Of a stretch of 64,000 nucleotides of DNA, positions 15,630-24,139 are shown one piece after another. Positions within the stretch are counted from its first letter, which is position 1; each line of letters starts with the position of its first letter. A model generated the notes under the pieces. The model did not search any database. It saw only the letters and a program-made list of their open reading frames with translations, and was not told the origin of the DNA. The stretch lies in assembly GCA_902477755.1 (NCBI GenBank), contig CABSIK010000009.1, positions 1 to 64,000 of the forward strand, in the 5' to 3' direction. Origin of the DNA: an uncultured Clostridia bacterium (lineage in GTDB: Bacteria; Bacillota; Clostridia; Lachnospirales; Anaerotignaceae). Made by a program: the position numbers and the translations under genes.

Positions 15630-18155
15630 TCAGAAAATTTCGTGGAATGCTTTTTTCTGCTGTACGGCTTCTGTTGCTTCCGCCATCTTGCTTGTATCGC
15701 CGATGAGGATGACGCCGCACAGGGCATTGTTACGGAAATAGTATTTTTCCAGTGTCAGTTTCTTATCGTCACGGATTTCCAGTGTTTTGTATGTGACGTC
15801 TTCTTTTGTGCCAACGTCACCCATGGAATATACGGAAGTGTTCAGGGCGTTCAGAGACATGCCCTGTGTCTGAGGTACATAAGGCAGGTTATCGCCTGCT
15901 GCGTTGGCACCGGCAATACGACCCATTTCCATTGCTACAGGCCAGATTGCGATATTTGCGCCATCGTATTCTGCACAGTCACCGCCGGCAAATACGCTGC
16001 TGTCGCTGGTCTGCATTTTGTCGCTGACTACAACGGCACGGTTTGTCAGGATGCCTGCTTCTTCTGCCAGCTGTTTGTTTGCGCGAACGCCTGTGGACAT
16101 GATCACGATTTCCGCAGGAATCTTTGTGCCGTCATCCAGCAGAACGCCTTCCACTTTGCCGTCACCAACGATTTCCGCGATCTTCGCGCCAACAACGATA
16201 TTCACGCCGTTTTTCGCTGCGATTTTCTTCAGCATCTCTGCGCCTACTGCATCCATTTTGCCCAGCAGCAGATCGGGAGCGCCTTCCAGCACAGTCACTT
16301 CCAGTTTTTCTTTACGCAGTTCCCAAGCAGCTTCCAGACCCAGCACGCCGCCGCCGATAACCACTGCATGTTTTGCTTTCAGTGCCAGATGGTTGATCTT
16401 TTCTACGTCAGCAATGGTGCGGACAGGTGTCACGCCTTCCAAATCCGCGCCCTTGATAGGAGGCACGAAGCTGTAAGAGCCCAGTGCGTATACGCATTTG
16501 TCGTAAGGCAATACTGTACCGTCGGACAGACGGATTTCTTTTCTGCCCAGATCCATGGATTCTGCTTTCACGCCCAGACGCAGGTCGATGCAGTGTTCTT
16601 CATACCATGCAGCTTCCTTGCTGGCGATAGCGCCGCCGCTGATGGCACCGAACATATTCTTTGTCAGCATCGGTCTGTCATAAGGCAGTTCGTTTTCTTC
16701 GGAAACCATGATGATGCTTGCAGACTGGTTTCGTTCTCGGATGGCTTTTGCCGCATTGAGTGCCGCTGTGCCGCCGCCCAGTACAACGAATTTTTCCATG
16801 GTATCCATGCGATGTGTTACTTCATCCATGTCAACAGGCACGAAGTTTTCTTTGCCTACGCCGCAGACAGGGCATGTTTCCATGGATGCGTCGAAGATTT
16901 CGCCGCAAACCAGACATTTTACCAGACCGCTTCTTGCGCTGGCTTTCTTTGTATCTTTCTTCAGCAGGGTGTCTGCGAAGCGATAACCATATTCATAAGC
17001 GTCCACCAGTTCATTTTCAGAGGGTTTCAGACGTACTTTGAAACCGTCTACCACTTTCAGACGAATCTGTTTCAGTCTTTCAATGATGTGAGGCACACCT
17101 TCACCGCTCCAGCCGTAGCTGCCGAAAGCACTTGCCAGTTTGCCGCCGTGGATAGGAGGGAACATGAGTGTTGTCAGATCCCAGATGGGTTTCAGTGCTT
17201 CACCCAAGATAGTGGGAGTACCAAACAGGATACCGTCAGCTGTTGCGATTTCGCCCAGCACTTCTGCCTGATCTGCTGTTACCATATCGTACAGTTTTAC
17301 GTCGATGATTTCGTCGTTATCCTGAATGCCTTTTGCGATCTGTTCTGCCAGCTGGCCTGTGTAGCCATAAGCGCTTACATAAGGGATGACAACTTTTTTC
17401 CGTTCATTTACGGGCACTTTGCACCATTCTTCGTAAATATCCATCAGTTCAGGCAGATGGCTGTCCAGAACAGGACCGTGACCGGGGCAGATCATGTCGA
17501 TATCCATTTCTCTCACTGCCGCCAGCGCCGTTGTCATATAGGGCTGTTTGAAGGGGCCCAGAATGTTGTCGAAGTAATATTTTGTTGCGCGCATATAGCC
17601 TTCTGTATCGGTTACAGTGCTGCGCAGGATGCCTTCGTGGGCATAGTGAGAACCGAAGGAGTCACATGTTACCAGTGTTTTGTCCTCTACGATGTAGGTA
17701 TACATGGTATCGGGCCAATGCAGGTTCGGGAATACACGGAACTGCATTGTTTTGTTGCCAATCTGCAGTTCGTCACCATCTTTGATGGCAATACTGTAGA
17801 AGTCACCGTTGATGATGTGTTTCAAAAAGCCGATGGCAACAGGTGTTGCAACCACTTTGGCTCTGGGGCAGATGTCCAGAATGCGTTTGATGCTGCCCAC
17901 ATGGTCAGGTTCTGTATGGTTTACAACGATATAGTCAATGGTGGAAACGTCTGTGATCTGAGAGAGTGTTTCCAGATAATCGTCGAAGAATTTTTCTTTT
18001 GCTGTTTCAAACAGGACTGTTTTATCGCCGCATTTGAGCAGATAAGAGTTATAAGTGGTACCAAATTCTGTCATCATGATGATGTCGAATACACGCAGGT
18101 CCTTGTCCAAAACGCCGGTCCAGTAAAAATCAGGTTTGAGTTGCATTGCTTTCAT
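15630..18155 (-). CDS. Flavodiiron protein - rubredoxin - NAD(P)H:rubredoxin oxidoreductase fusion
   Basis: This 841-residue protein combines a whole oxygen-reducing chain. Residues 1-250 form a metallo-beta-lactamase-like diiron domain with HTEPDH (80-85), SHYAHEG and GHGPVLDSH. Residues 255-395 are flavodoxin-like (SAYGYTGQLAEQ), residues 410-450 a rubredoxin (CLVCGE and CPVCG), and residues 460-841 an FAD/NAD-binding oxidoreductase (VVLGGGTAALNAA, VIGGGVLGLEAAWEL, FAGGDCAEY). Related class F proteins, known from Clostridioides difficile, reduce oxygen to water directly with NADH. The start follows AAGGAGG with an 11-base gap; Met4 is an alternative. It is downstream of dfx in the same direction, with about 125 bp between. 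Confidence 0.93.
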   Translation of the reverse strand: MKAMQLKPDFYWTGVLDKDLRVFDIIMMTEFGTTYNSYLLKCGDKTVLFETAKEKFFDDYLETLSQITDVSTIDYIVVNHTEPDHVGSIKRILDICPRAKVVATPVAIGFLKHIINGDFYSIAIKDGDELQIGNKTMQFRVFPNLHWPDTMYTYIVEDKTLVTCDSFGSHYAHEGILRSTVTDTEGYMRATKYYFDNILGPFKQPYMTTALAAVREMDIDMICPGHGPVLDSHLPELMDIYEEWCKVPVNERKKVVIPYVSAYGYTGQLAEQIAKGIQDNDEIIDVKLYDMVTADQAEVLGEIATADGILFGTPTILGEALKPIWDLTTLMFPPIHGGKLASAFGSYGWSGEGVPHIIERLKQIRLKVVDGFKVRLKPSENELVDAYEYGYRFADTLLKKDTKKASARSGLVKCLVCGEIFDASMETCPVCGVGKENFVPVDMDEVTHRMDTMEKFVVLGGGTAALNAAKAIRERNQSASIIMVSEENELPYDRPMLTKNMFGAISGGAIASKEAAWYEEHCIDLRLGVKAESMDLGRKEIRLSDGTVLPYDKCVYALGSYSFVPPIKGADLEGVTPVRTIADVEKINHLALKAKHAVVIGGGVLGLEAAWELRKEKLEVTVLEGAPDLLLGKMDAVGAEMLKKIAAKNGVNIVVGAKIAEIVGDGKVEGVLLDDGTKIPAEIVIMSTGVRANKQLAEEAGILTNRAVVVSDKMQTSDSSVFAGGDCAEYDGANIAIWPVAMEMGRIAGANAAGDNLPYVPQTQGMSLNALNTSVYSMGDVGTKEDVTYKTLEIRDDKKLTLEKYYFRNNALCGVILIGDTSKMAEATEAVQQKKAFHEIF

Positions 18156-18281
18156 GGGTGTTTCCGCCTCCTTGATGATTTATGTCTTTTTTTTCACAAA
18201 TATTCTGAAAAGAAAACCGGGCGGGCACACGCCCGTACCCAGTTTTCCCCGTTACATTTTCTTCTATTTATTTTGATATGC

Positions 18282-18665
18282 TTAGATTTCTGCTTTCCAC
18301 AGACCGTGCAGGTTGCAGTATTCGTAAGCAGCTACTGCCTGTTCGCCTTCTGCCAGTGCAAAGACTGCTTCGGGAGCGCCTGTGTGATCCAGATATTTCA
18401 TCTGACCGCCCTGGCTGGTTTCCAGATAGATCCATGCAATGTGGTGTTCTTCCAGCATGGGATGTGTTACTTCGCCAACTTTTACAGTGACTTTGCTGCC
18501 TTCTACCTGAACAACGGGAACGTGTTTTTCGCCTGCGCCGTCAGATGTATTGGCTTTCAGTTCTGTCATTTTTTCGCCGCAGCATACGACGGGTACGCCT
18601 TTGTCTTCTACCATTGTGATGATGTTTTTACAGTGTTTGCAGATAAAAAATCTAGGTGCTTTCAT
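18282..18665 (-). CDS. dfx: Desulfoferrodoxin (superoxide reductase, 2Fe type)
   Basis: A 127-residue superoxide reductase that converts superoxide to peroxide without making oxygen. The N-terminal desulforedoxin domain has CKHC and CCGEKM for an Fe(Cys)4 centre I. Centre II ligands are in GEKHVPVV, THPMLEEHHIAWIYL and CNLHGLWKA. AAGGAGG precedes the ATG at 18665. The peroxide produced could be handled by the rubrerythrin at 10.4 kb, and oxygen by the flavodiiron fusion encoded next, so this looks like an oxygen-defence operon. An electron donor other than the nearby rubredoxin domain is not encoded here. Confidence 0.95.
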   Translation of the reverse strand: MKAPRFFICKHCKNIITMVEDKGVPVVCCGEKMTELKANTSDGAGEKHVPVVQVEGSKVTVKVGEVTHPMLEEHHIAWIYLETSQGGQMKYLDHTGAPEAVFALAEGEQAVAAYEYCNLHGLWKAEI

Positions 18666-18737
18666 GTTGCATACCTCCTTGTGTTATAAAATACCCTTTA
18701 CATATCTAAATTATCCTCATTTCTGAGGTTCTTTCCT

Positions 18738-18798
18738 TTGACTTTTCTATGGTCTTATGATACCATAAAACCAGTAAAATTTATGTTGCAAATGCAAC
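18738..18798 (+). promoter_or_regulatory. Promoter and palindromic operators of the crp-like gene and dfx
   Basis: TTGACT (18738-18743) and TACCAT (18761-18766) give a 17-bp-spaced promoter toward the regulator. Two inverted repeats lie in the shared intergenic space: TATGGT-N8-ACCATA (18748-18767), which covers the promoter, and GTTGCA-AA-TGCAAC (18785-18798), just upstream of the ribosome site. Either could be the site of the Crp/Fnr protein and could also control the divergent dfx-flavodiiron operon. Confidence 0.55.
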
Positions 18799-18815
18799 AG
18801 AAAAGAGGTTTTTTT

Positions 18816-19448
18816 ATGAATTTGTTGGAAAATCCTCTCTTTGCCGGCATCCTTCCGGAAGAACTGGATCAAATGAAAACCTGTTTTGAAATGGAAAACC
18901 GCACATTTCGGGAAAAAGAGGAGATTCCCATGGAGGGAAAAGTGGGCATCCTCCTTTCAGGCAGTGTTTCCCTGAACCGCCTTGGCATTGACGGCAATCT
19001 GGATATGTTGGAATATCTCACCGGCGGCGGCATTTTCGGCTCCTTCGTCTCTCTTTTTGACGGAAGTGAAATCATTGCCATCTGCGAAAAAGCCTGCTCC
19101 ATTGTATTCATTGACACCTGCCACATCACCAAACGATGCAGCCGTGCCTGTCATCATCATAGTCTGGTGGTGGAAAACCTCCTTTCCCTCATGACAGAAA
19201 AAGTACAGCAGCTCAGCGAAAAAGTGGAAATCCTTTCCCATCGCTCCATTCGGGAAAAACTCCTGTGTTATTTCCGTCTGCAAAGCATGAAAACGGGAAA
19301 AGAGGAAATCCTCATTCCTTTTTCCTTCAGCGCCCTTGCCAATTATCTCTGCGTAGACCGCAGCGCCATGACAAGAGAACTGCGGAAAATGAAAGCAGAG
19401 GGACTGGTGGATGTGAGCGGCAGACAAGTCCGTATTTATCCCTTGTGA
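18816..19448 (+). CDS. Crp/Fnr-family transcriptional regulator
   Basis: A 210-residue regulator with an N-terminal cyclic-nucleotide-type beta-roll (about 10-120), a dimer helix and a C-terminal winged helix with recognition region LANYLCVDRSAMTRELRKMKAEGLV. The centre contains a cysteine- and histidine-rich stretch, CHITKRCSRACHHH, plus further cysteines at KTCF, ICEKAC and LLCYF. The N-terminal cysteine cluster of classical FNR is not seen. Members of this family in Clostridia often respond to redox or oxygen. Its divergence from dfx and the flavodiiron gene supports such a role, by inference. Start chosen at 18816 after AAAAGAGG. Confidence 0.85.
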   Translation: MNLLENPLFAGILPEELDQMKTCFEMENRTFREKEEIPMEGKVGILLSGSVSLNRLGIDGNLDMLEYLTGGGIFGSFVSLFDGSEIIAICEKACSIVFIDTCHITKRCSRACHHHSLVVENLLSLMTEKVQQLSEKVEILSHRSIREKLLCYFRLQSMKTGKEEILIPFSFSALANYLCVDRSAMTRELRKMKAEGLVDVSGRQVRIYPL

Positions 19449-19465
19449 AAATTATATCAAAAAAT

Positions 19466-19565
19466 AAAGATAGCCGGAACCCTTCCCATAAAAAGGATTC
19501 CGGCTATCTTCTTTTTTATTCCCATTACATAAGAAATGTTTTCTTCTGCATGAGAAGCTGCTTTT
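19466..19565 (+). repeat. Dispersed hairpin element, copy D (degenerate)
   Basis: The stem AAGATAGCCGGAA with TTCCGGCTATCTT, followed by ATGTTTTCTTCTG and GAGAAGCTGCTTTTC, resembles the middle and right end of the family. The standard left end is missing. The hairpin may double as the terminator of the Crp-like gene. Confidence 0.45.
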
Positions 19566-19617
19566 CTGATGCTCTTTTCCATTTTCCATATCCTTTGTTT
19601 CTTCTATCAGATAAAAA

Positions 19618-19882
19618 CATCTCCGCTCTGGGAGATGCGAGGGTGTCGAAAAAGTCGACACCCTTCGTCAAAATCAGGATTTTGACGAGGTTGCTGTAGG
19701 TATAAACAGCACATTCCATCGGCATAAAAATGCCTTGAAACGTGCTGTTTTCCTCGTCGGAAGTCAATTCCGACTGCGGATTAAAAAAGGGAAACTCTTT
19801 GTTTCCCTTTACCCTTCAGCGGTATCAAAAATTTAAAAAATATGTTTTTTGACAGTCTGACATCTCCGCTCTGGGAGATGCG
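19618..19882. repeat. Hairpin-rich segment between 23-bp direct repeats
   Basis: ACATCTCC-GCTCT-GGGAGATGCG occurs at 19618-19640 and again at 19860-19882, immediately after the spoIIID stop codon. Between them are serial perfect hairpins: GGGTGTCGA with TCGACACCC, CGTCAAAATC with ATTTTGACG, AACAGCAC with GTGCTGTT, and TCGGAA with TTCCGA. No ORF is credible here. It may be an inserted non-coding element or a remnant; the identity is unknown. Confidence 0.5.
19783..19810 (-). terminator. Probable spoIIID terminator
   Basis: On the minus strand AAAGGGAAAC and GTTTCCCTTT enclose AAAGA, followed by further Ts (TTTTTTAATCC). It is about 70 bases beyond the spoIIID stop. Confidence 0.65.
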
Positions 19883-20137
19883 TCACTGCATCCGATGCAG
19901 ATATTTTTCTTTCGTTGCCATACCGCCCCGAATATGGCGTTCTGCCTTATTGACCTCCAGCACCTGCCGCACAGACTTTGCCAGCTCCGGATCAATTTTC
20001 TCCACCCGGTCTGTAATGTCTTTATGTACGGTGGATTTGCTGATGCCAAATTTCTTTGCTGTCTCCCGAACAGTGGCATTGGTGTGGATCATGAACTGCG
20101 CCACTGCCACCGCTCGTTCTTCAATATAGCTTTTCAA
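19883..20137 (-). CDS. spoIIID: Sporulation regulator SpoIIID
   Basis: An 84-residue DNA-binding protein that switches gene expression in the mother cell during sporulation. The helix-turn-helix VRETAKKFGISKSTVHKDITDRV and the conserved tail RHIRGGMATKEKY match SpoIIID closely, and the length is typical. The start appears to be TTG at 20137, nine bases after GGGGAG; there is no ATG in this frame near it. It acts with sigma-E and sigma-K in Bacillus and Clostridium. Here it is isolated from its usual neighbours such as mreB or spoIIQ. Its presence implies that the organism can sporulate or recently could. Confidence 0.93.
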   Translation of the reverse strand: MKSYIEERAVAVAQFMIHTNATVRETAKKFGISKSTVHKDITDRVEKIDPELAKSVRQVLEVNKAERHIRGGMATKEKYLHRMQ

Positions 20138-20465
20138 ACAAAAGCACTCCCCTGAGATATTCTTGATTATCTATATGCAGACAGCACACAGGATATGAAT
20201 GAGAGCTGCTCCCACAGAAAAACCATAGGATTTGTTACTTTTTTCGATATATTTTCCCTGATAAAACCGCCCTTTTCTTGATTTTTTCGGTAAAATCCGC
20301 CGCTTTTATGCCAAAAAGCAATGATTTTTTACAGGAAGATTTTTGCTGTTTTGGTATTTTTTTATAATACCTCCTTGTTTTTTCCTATGGAAAGTGATAT
20401 ATTTATTCGTGAAAACCATTTTTCATGAGAATTTCATGAGAAATTATAAGTTCTATGATAATTAT

Positions 20466-20494
20466 TTTACAAATTTATTCGTTTTATCTATATA
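20466..20494 (+). promoter_or_regulatory. Promoter of the secreted GH26-like gene
   Basis: TTTACA (20466-20471) and TATATA (20489-20494) have a 17-bp spacer. TGATAATTATTTT just upstream resembles a Fur-family half site but fails as a full palindrome. The rest of the gap 20138-20555 is AT-rich with no gene. Confidence 0.5.
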
Positions 20495-20555
20495 AAATAA
20501 ACAAAATCGTTCCCAATGCCAAATGGCATGGAAATATGAGAAAGGGGTAGATACT

Positions 20556-22172
20556 ATGAAAAAACAATGGAAAATCATTGGGGCTCTGGGACTCTCCCTC
20601 TCCCTTTTGATGAGCAGCACCGCTTTGGCTGCCCACCCGAAAGGATATTGGCCCTATCTGTCTGCGTTCAACAACGCAAAGACAGCCAACAATCAGGCAC
20701 AGATGATCACAACAGGGAACAAACTGCTGCAGTATTATCAGAACTTGCCGCTGGACAGCGATGTCGCTTCCATCCGTTACAACGTCAACTATGCAAATTA
20801 CCCGATCTATGAAAAACAGGGCAATTACACAAAAGCCAAAGCAGCCTTACAGCAGGTAGCCACCAACGGGGCTTATCTGGGCTTTACAGACGCGGTGACC
20901 ATGGCAAACGAACGTATGCGGAAAATCTCTCCCAATGCGCAGGTTTACGCACTGACAAACACCTCCGCGCCTTACTATGGCGCGAAGCACGAACCCAAAA
21001 ACGGTACCTTATACGGCCGTGTATGGACAGAACAGAATGACAGTGCCGTTCAAAACGAAGCCATTGTTTCTTTCTACATTGACATGGGACAGAACGCAGC
21101 TGATTACGAACGGTTCATTGCCCCTTATGAAGGCGGTGACCATGTGATCCACATCGCATGGAACTTCCCTGACGAAGGCAATACCGTAAGCGCCATCAAC
21201 AGCGGCTCTTATGACAGCAATATCCAGCAGACACTTCAATATCTGGCAACCATTGACGCGCCCGTTCTGCTGCGTATCGGCGGTGAAATGAACATCTGGC
21301 AGACTGCCACCACAGGGGATGCCTTCAAAGCGGCGTATACCCGCATCGCAAAACAGGCAAGAACCATCTGCCCCAACGTAGCACTGGTATTCTCCACCAA
21401 CTACACCTCTCCTTTCGGCGGCAGCATGGAACCTTACTTCCCTGATGCTTCTCTGGTAGACTGGGTTGGCACATCCCTGTACAACAACAAATATCAGTTT
21501 GCTTCCAACCCCACCAAAGGCGTTGACAACAACGAAATGTACTTCGGTATCGGCGACTACGCAGATCCTGTGAAAAATCTGAGCCACACAGCAGATCTGG
21601 CGAAAAAATACAACAAGCCCATCATCATCACCGAAGGGGGCAGCGGTTATCTCTCCGGCTATGCTGACACAGCAACCTTCGCAGCAGACCGCATCCGTGA
21701 AACATACACCACACTGAACATGGTTTACCCTCAGGTAAAAGCCATCATCCACTTTGACCGCAGCGGCACAGGCGGCGTAAATTACGATTATTCTCTGCAG
21801 AACAATGCTACCGTACAGGCAGCTTACAACAGTGCACTGAAATCCAATCCCACACTGATGTCCAGCCCCAACCAGACAGTGACACAGTCCTTCAAGCCTC
21901 TGTCTCAGGTAACTGGCGCAAACGGTGTTGTGACTCTGCGCACATATTGTGATATCATCGGTCAGACTGTTACCGTAACCTATTCTGTAGACGGCAAATG
22001 GGTGGGCACACAGAAAACCGTGCCTTACAACTGCCAGCTGGATACCTCCACACTGACTGTAGGCAGCCATACCCTGAAAGTGGTATGCAACGCACCTAAC
22101 GGCTTCAGTCAGACACTGAATTATCAGCTGACAAAAGCTGCCAACGGTGCTGTATCCTTCAAACAGGCATAA
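20556..22172 (+). CDS. Secreted glycoside hydrolase, family 26-like
   Basis: A 538-residue exported protein. Residues 1-26 form a signal peptide ending STALAA. Residues 35-130 are helical and repeat-like. The catalytic barrel covers about 160-440: Glu244 in LRIGGEMN fits the acid/base and Glu360 in IIITEGGSGY fits the nucleophile of clan GH-A, family 26 (beta-mannanase type). IHIAWNFPDEG and VDWVGTSLYNN are further family-like strands. Residues 450-535 look like an immunoglobulin-type beta domain. No LPXTG or SLH anchor is present. The substrate may be mannan or another beta-glycan. The start at 20556 follows AAAGGGG. Confidence 0.78.
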   Translation: MKKQWKIIGALGLSLSLLMSSTALAAHPKGYWPYLSAFNNAKTANNQAQMITTGNKLLQYYQNLPLDSDVASIRYNVNYANYPIYEKQGNYTKAKAALQQVATNGAYLGFTDAVTMANERMRKISPNAQVYALTNTSAPYYGAKHEPKNGTLYGRVWTEQNDSAVQNEAIVSFYIDMGQNAADYERFIAPYEGGDHVIHIAWNFPDEGNTVSAINSGSYDSNIQQTLQYLATIDAPVLLRIGGEMNIWQTATTGDAFKAAYTRIAKQARTICPNVALVFSTNYTSPFGGSMEPYFPDASLVDWVGTSLYNNKYQFASNPTKGVDNNEMYFGIGDYADPVKNLSHTADLAKKYNKPIIITEGGSGYLSGYADTATFAADRIRETYTTLNMVYPQVKAIIHFDRSGTGGVNYDYSLQNNATVQAAYNSALKSNPTLMSSPNQTVTQSFKPLSQVTGANGVVTLRTYCDIIGQTVTVTYSVDGKWVGTQKTVPYNCQLDTSTLTVGSHTLKVVCNAPNGFSQTLNYQLTKAANGAVSFKQA

Positions 22173-22181
22173 TCTAAGCAC

Positions 22182-22225
22182 AAAACGCCGGAATTGTCTT
22201 TCCCAGACGCCTCCGGCGTTTTTTA
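22182..22225 (+). terminator. Terminator after the GH26-like gene
   Basis: AAACGCCGGA and TCCGGCGTTT pair around a 17-base loop, followed by Ts. Confidence 0.8.
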
Positions 22226-22294
22226 TTTCCAAAAACAAAAAAAGGCGCGGCGCCTCTTTTCCAAGAGTGCCGTGCCTGTTGTTTATGGGGATAT

Positions 22295-22747
22295 TTATCC
22301 TTCAATGGCAATTCTGCCGTCGTGTTCTACCTGAGGGGCTTCTTTTCTGGGCAGTGTCAGTGTCAGGACGCCATCTTCATATTTTGCCTGTACTTCGCCG
22401 GGTGTCATGTGGTCGCCTACATAGAAGGTACGGCGCATAGAGCCTGCGTAACGTTCCTGCCGCAGATAAATGCCTGCTTCTTCTTTCTTTTCTTCTTTTT
22501 TCACAGCGGAAACAGTCAGATAGCCTTTGTTCAAATTGATCTGGACATCTTCTTTCTTGAAGCCAGGCAGATCCATGACCACTTCATACTGATTTTCTGT
22601 TTTCTTTACGTCTGTGAGCATGACGTCTTTTGCGTGTTTGCCATACAAAGGATTCATTTTTGCGAAAAATTCTCTGTCGAAAGAGGTATCGGGCCAGTTT
22701 TCGTTGTCAAACAGGTTATCTCCAAAAAAGTTATGCATCATCATCAT
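22295..22747 (-). CDS. hsp20: Small heat-shock protein, Hsp20/alpha-crystallin family
   Basis: A 150-residue ATP-independent chaperone that binds unfolding proteins. The alpha-crystallin domain covers about residues 42-140, with YEVVMDLPGFKKEDVQI, a central strand and GVLTLTLPRKE near the end; the I-x-I-like tail is IAI. The N-terminus begins with four methionines, so the exact start is uncertain within ten bases; GGGAGA precedes it. A CIRCE operator about 150 bp upstream places it under HrcA heat-shock control. Monocistronic. Confidence 0.93.
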   Translation of the reverse strand: MMMMHNFFGDNLFDNENWPDTSFDREFFAKMNPLYGKHAKDVMLTDVKKTENQYEVVMDLPGFKKEDVQINLNKGYLTVSAVKKEEKKEEAGIYLRQERYAGSMRRTFYVGDHMTPGEVQAKYEDGVLTLTLPRKEAPQVEHDGRIAIEG

Positions 22748-22889
22748 AAGTCATATCTCCCTTCATAAAAGACATTTACATGTTTGAATCAGCACGGTCG
22801 GAGAATTCCGAGGGTGTCGCTTTTCTCTTTTCGGACGCGGGTACAGGTGCCTTTTTTTGTACCTTTCCTTTGTTCGACTGTATCTTAAC

Positions 22890-22924
22890 ACCATTTATTA
22901 GCACTGTCAATAGGTGAGTGCTAA
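22890..22924 (-). promoter_or_regulatory. CIRCE operator overlapping the hsp20 promoter
   Basis: TTAGCACTG (22898-22906), a nine-base spacer and GAGTGCTAA (22916-22924) match the CIRCE element, the binding site of HrcA, with one mismatch in the arms. On the minus strand TTGACA lies partly in the spacer and TAAGAT follows after 17 bp, so HrcA would cover the -35. Confidence 0.92.
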
Positions 22925-22966
22925 TTTTTTAAAAAAAATTTTTTCTGTGAGAAAAAGCCTGAAAAA

Positions 22967-23728
22967 TCAAGCTTTTCCTCCTTTCCCCAATGCCATAAGG
23001 GTGTGAAGCAGTCTGCCATTGACAGAATCATCCTGCAAAATCACCTTATCATCGGCAGCATGAAAAAGGGCGTCGGCACATTCGCCGCAGATATCCGCCC
23101 CCAGCACCCGACAACAGCGGAATAATTTCAAAATGACATTTCGCAGCTGGGAAAAAGTCAGCGTACCCTGCTGCCAGTTGGTATGTACCTGTGAAGGTGA
23201 AAGAATATCCTTATCAATGGACAGATAGACCGGCAAATCTTTTGGGAAACAGCTTTCCCAGCGGTCACCTTGGGCAATCTGGCTTTCATCGTAAGCCACC
23301 ATACGGCTGCGGTAAGGCTCCGGCACTGCTGCCACCAATTCCTTGTCAGCACCCAGCAGCACCACCTTTTTTATATAAGGATTTTCCTCCTGCACTCGAT
23401 TCACCCAACAGCCGCAGGACAGCAATTCCCGAAACAAAGGCGGCTGCATGTCGGGATGATGGTCTGCCACAGCCAGCACAAAAGGCTCCCGTAGTTTTTC
23501 CGTCCACAGCTTCGTCATATAATGGTAATTGCCGGAGTCTATGAAATGGATGGCTTCCGCGGAAAAAGGGGCAATCTTTCGCCGCAATGCCTGTTCTCCT
23601 TCTGCGTCGCAATAGCAGTTGGTGCCCTGAATATCCCGACAGTCAATCCAGTGCACATGGACACTGCCATAAAAACGCTCCTTCTCATAAATGCCTGTAA
23701 AATCCATAATGGTCACATCGGATTTCAT
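22967..23728 (-). CDS. Arginase/agmatinase/formiminoglutamase family hydrolase
   Basis: A 253-residue member of the ureohydrolase fold, which splits guanidino or formimino groups with a dimanganese site. Metal-ligand motifs are DSGNYHYMTKL, VADHHPDM and SIDKDIL, in the expected order. It is shorter than classical arginase (about 300) and the flanking residues differ, so arginase, agmatinase or formiminoglutamase cannot be chosen; a formiminoglutamase-like deiminase is possible. GAAGGGA precedes the ATG at 23728. No histidine or polyamine genes adjoin it. Cytoplasmic. Confidence 0.82.
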   Translation of the reverse strand: MKSDVTIMDFTGIYEKERFYGSVHVHWIDCRDIQGTNCYCDAEGEQALRRKIAPFSAEAIHFIDSGNYHYMTKLWTEKLREPFVLAVADHHPDMQPPLFRELLSCGCWVNRVQEENPYIKKVVLLGADKELVAAVPEPYRSRMVAYDESQIAQGDRWESCFPKDLPVYLSIDKDILSPSQVHTNWQQGTLTFSQLRNVILKLFRCCRVLGADICGECADALFHAADDKVILQDDSVNGRLLHTLMALGKGGKA

Positions 23729-23776
23729 AAAATCCCTTCTTTCTTTTCCAAAAGGAAAAGGGAACCGTACCCCCAG

Positions 23777-23954
23777 GGGGCATCTTCATAAGAAAACAAA
23801 GAAAGCCAAAATCCTTATGATGACAAAGGATTTTGACTTTCTTATTTTATGAAGATTTTCGTTGTTATGTTTTCTCATGAAGACAGCCGCCGCAATTCCC
23901 CTTAAGAAATCAAGGAAAAGGAAAATCAATGTTTTCTTAAGGGGAATTTGCTTG
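23777..23954 (+). repeat. Dispersed hairpin element, copy E (long form, 178 bp)
   Basis: The full structure is present: left end GGGGCATCTTCATAAG, a stem AAGAAAGCCAAAATCC with AGGATTTTGACTTTCTT, an internal inverted copy of the left end (TTTTCTCATGAAGACAG), then the hairpin GCAATTCCCCTTAAGAAA with TTTTCTTAAGGGGAATTTGC. The flanks GGAACCGTAC and GTACCGTTCC are nearly complementary. The remaining gap to cstA (23955-24130) is AT-rich, without a gene. Confidence 0.9.
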
Positions 23955-24139
23955 TACCGTTCCCCTTTGCCTGCCCTCAGCATACCACTAAGGAAAACAA
24001 AATACAAGATACTTCATACAAAAAACAATATCCCACGAAAAAGAAGGTGCTTTTTTCACAAAAAAATGTTTCAAAATGAATTTTCATAGTGTAATTTTCC
24101 TTTTTTTGCCAATTTTCCGTTAAGAAAATAGATATTGTA

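Noticed and set aside
15594..18689. Very long plus-strand open frame (1031 codons) opposite the flavodiiron and dfx genes
   Set aside because: It is antisense to two genes with complete domain motifs, and its translation is rich in Cys, His and Phe without recognisable domains, which is the usual shadow of a biased coding strand.
20452..20470. PerR/Fur box before the GH26-like gene
   Set aside because: Only the left half TGATAAT is good; the right half reads ATTTTAC instead of ATTATCA.
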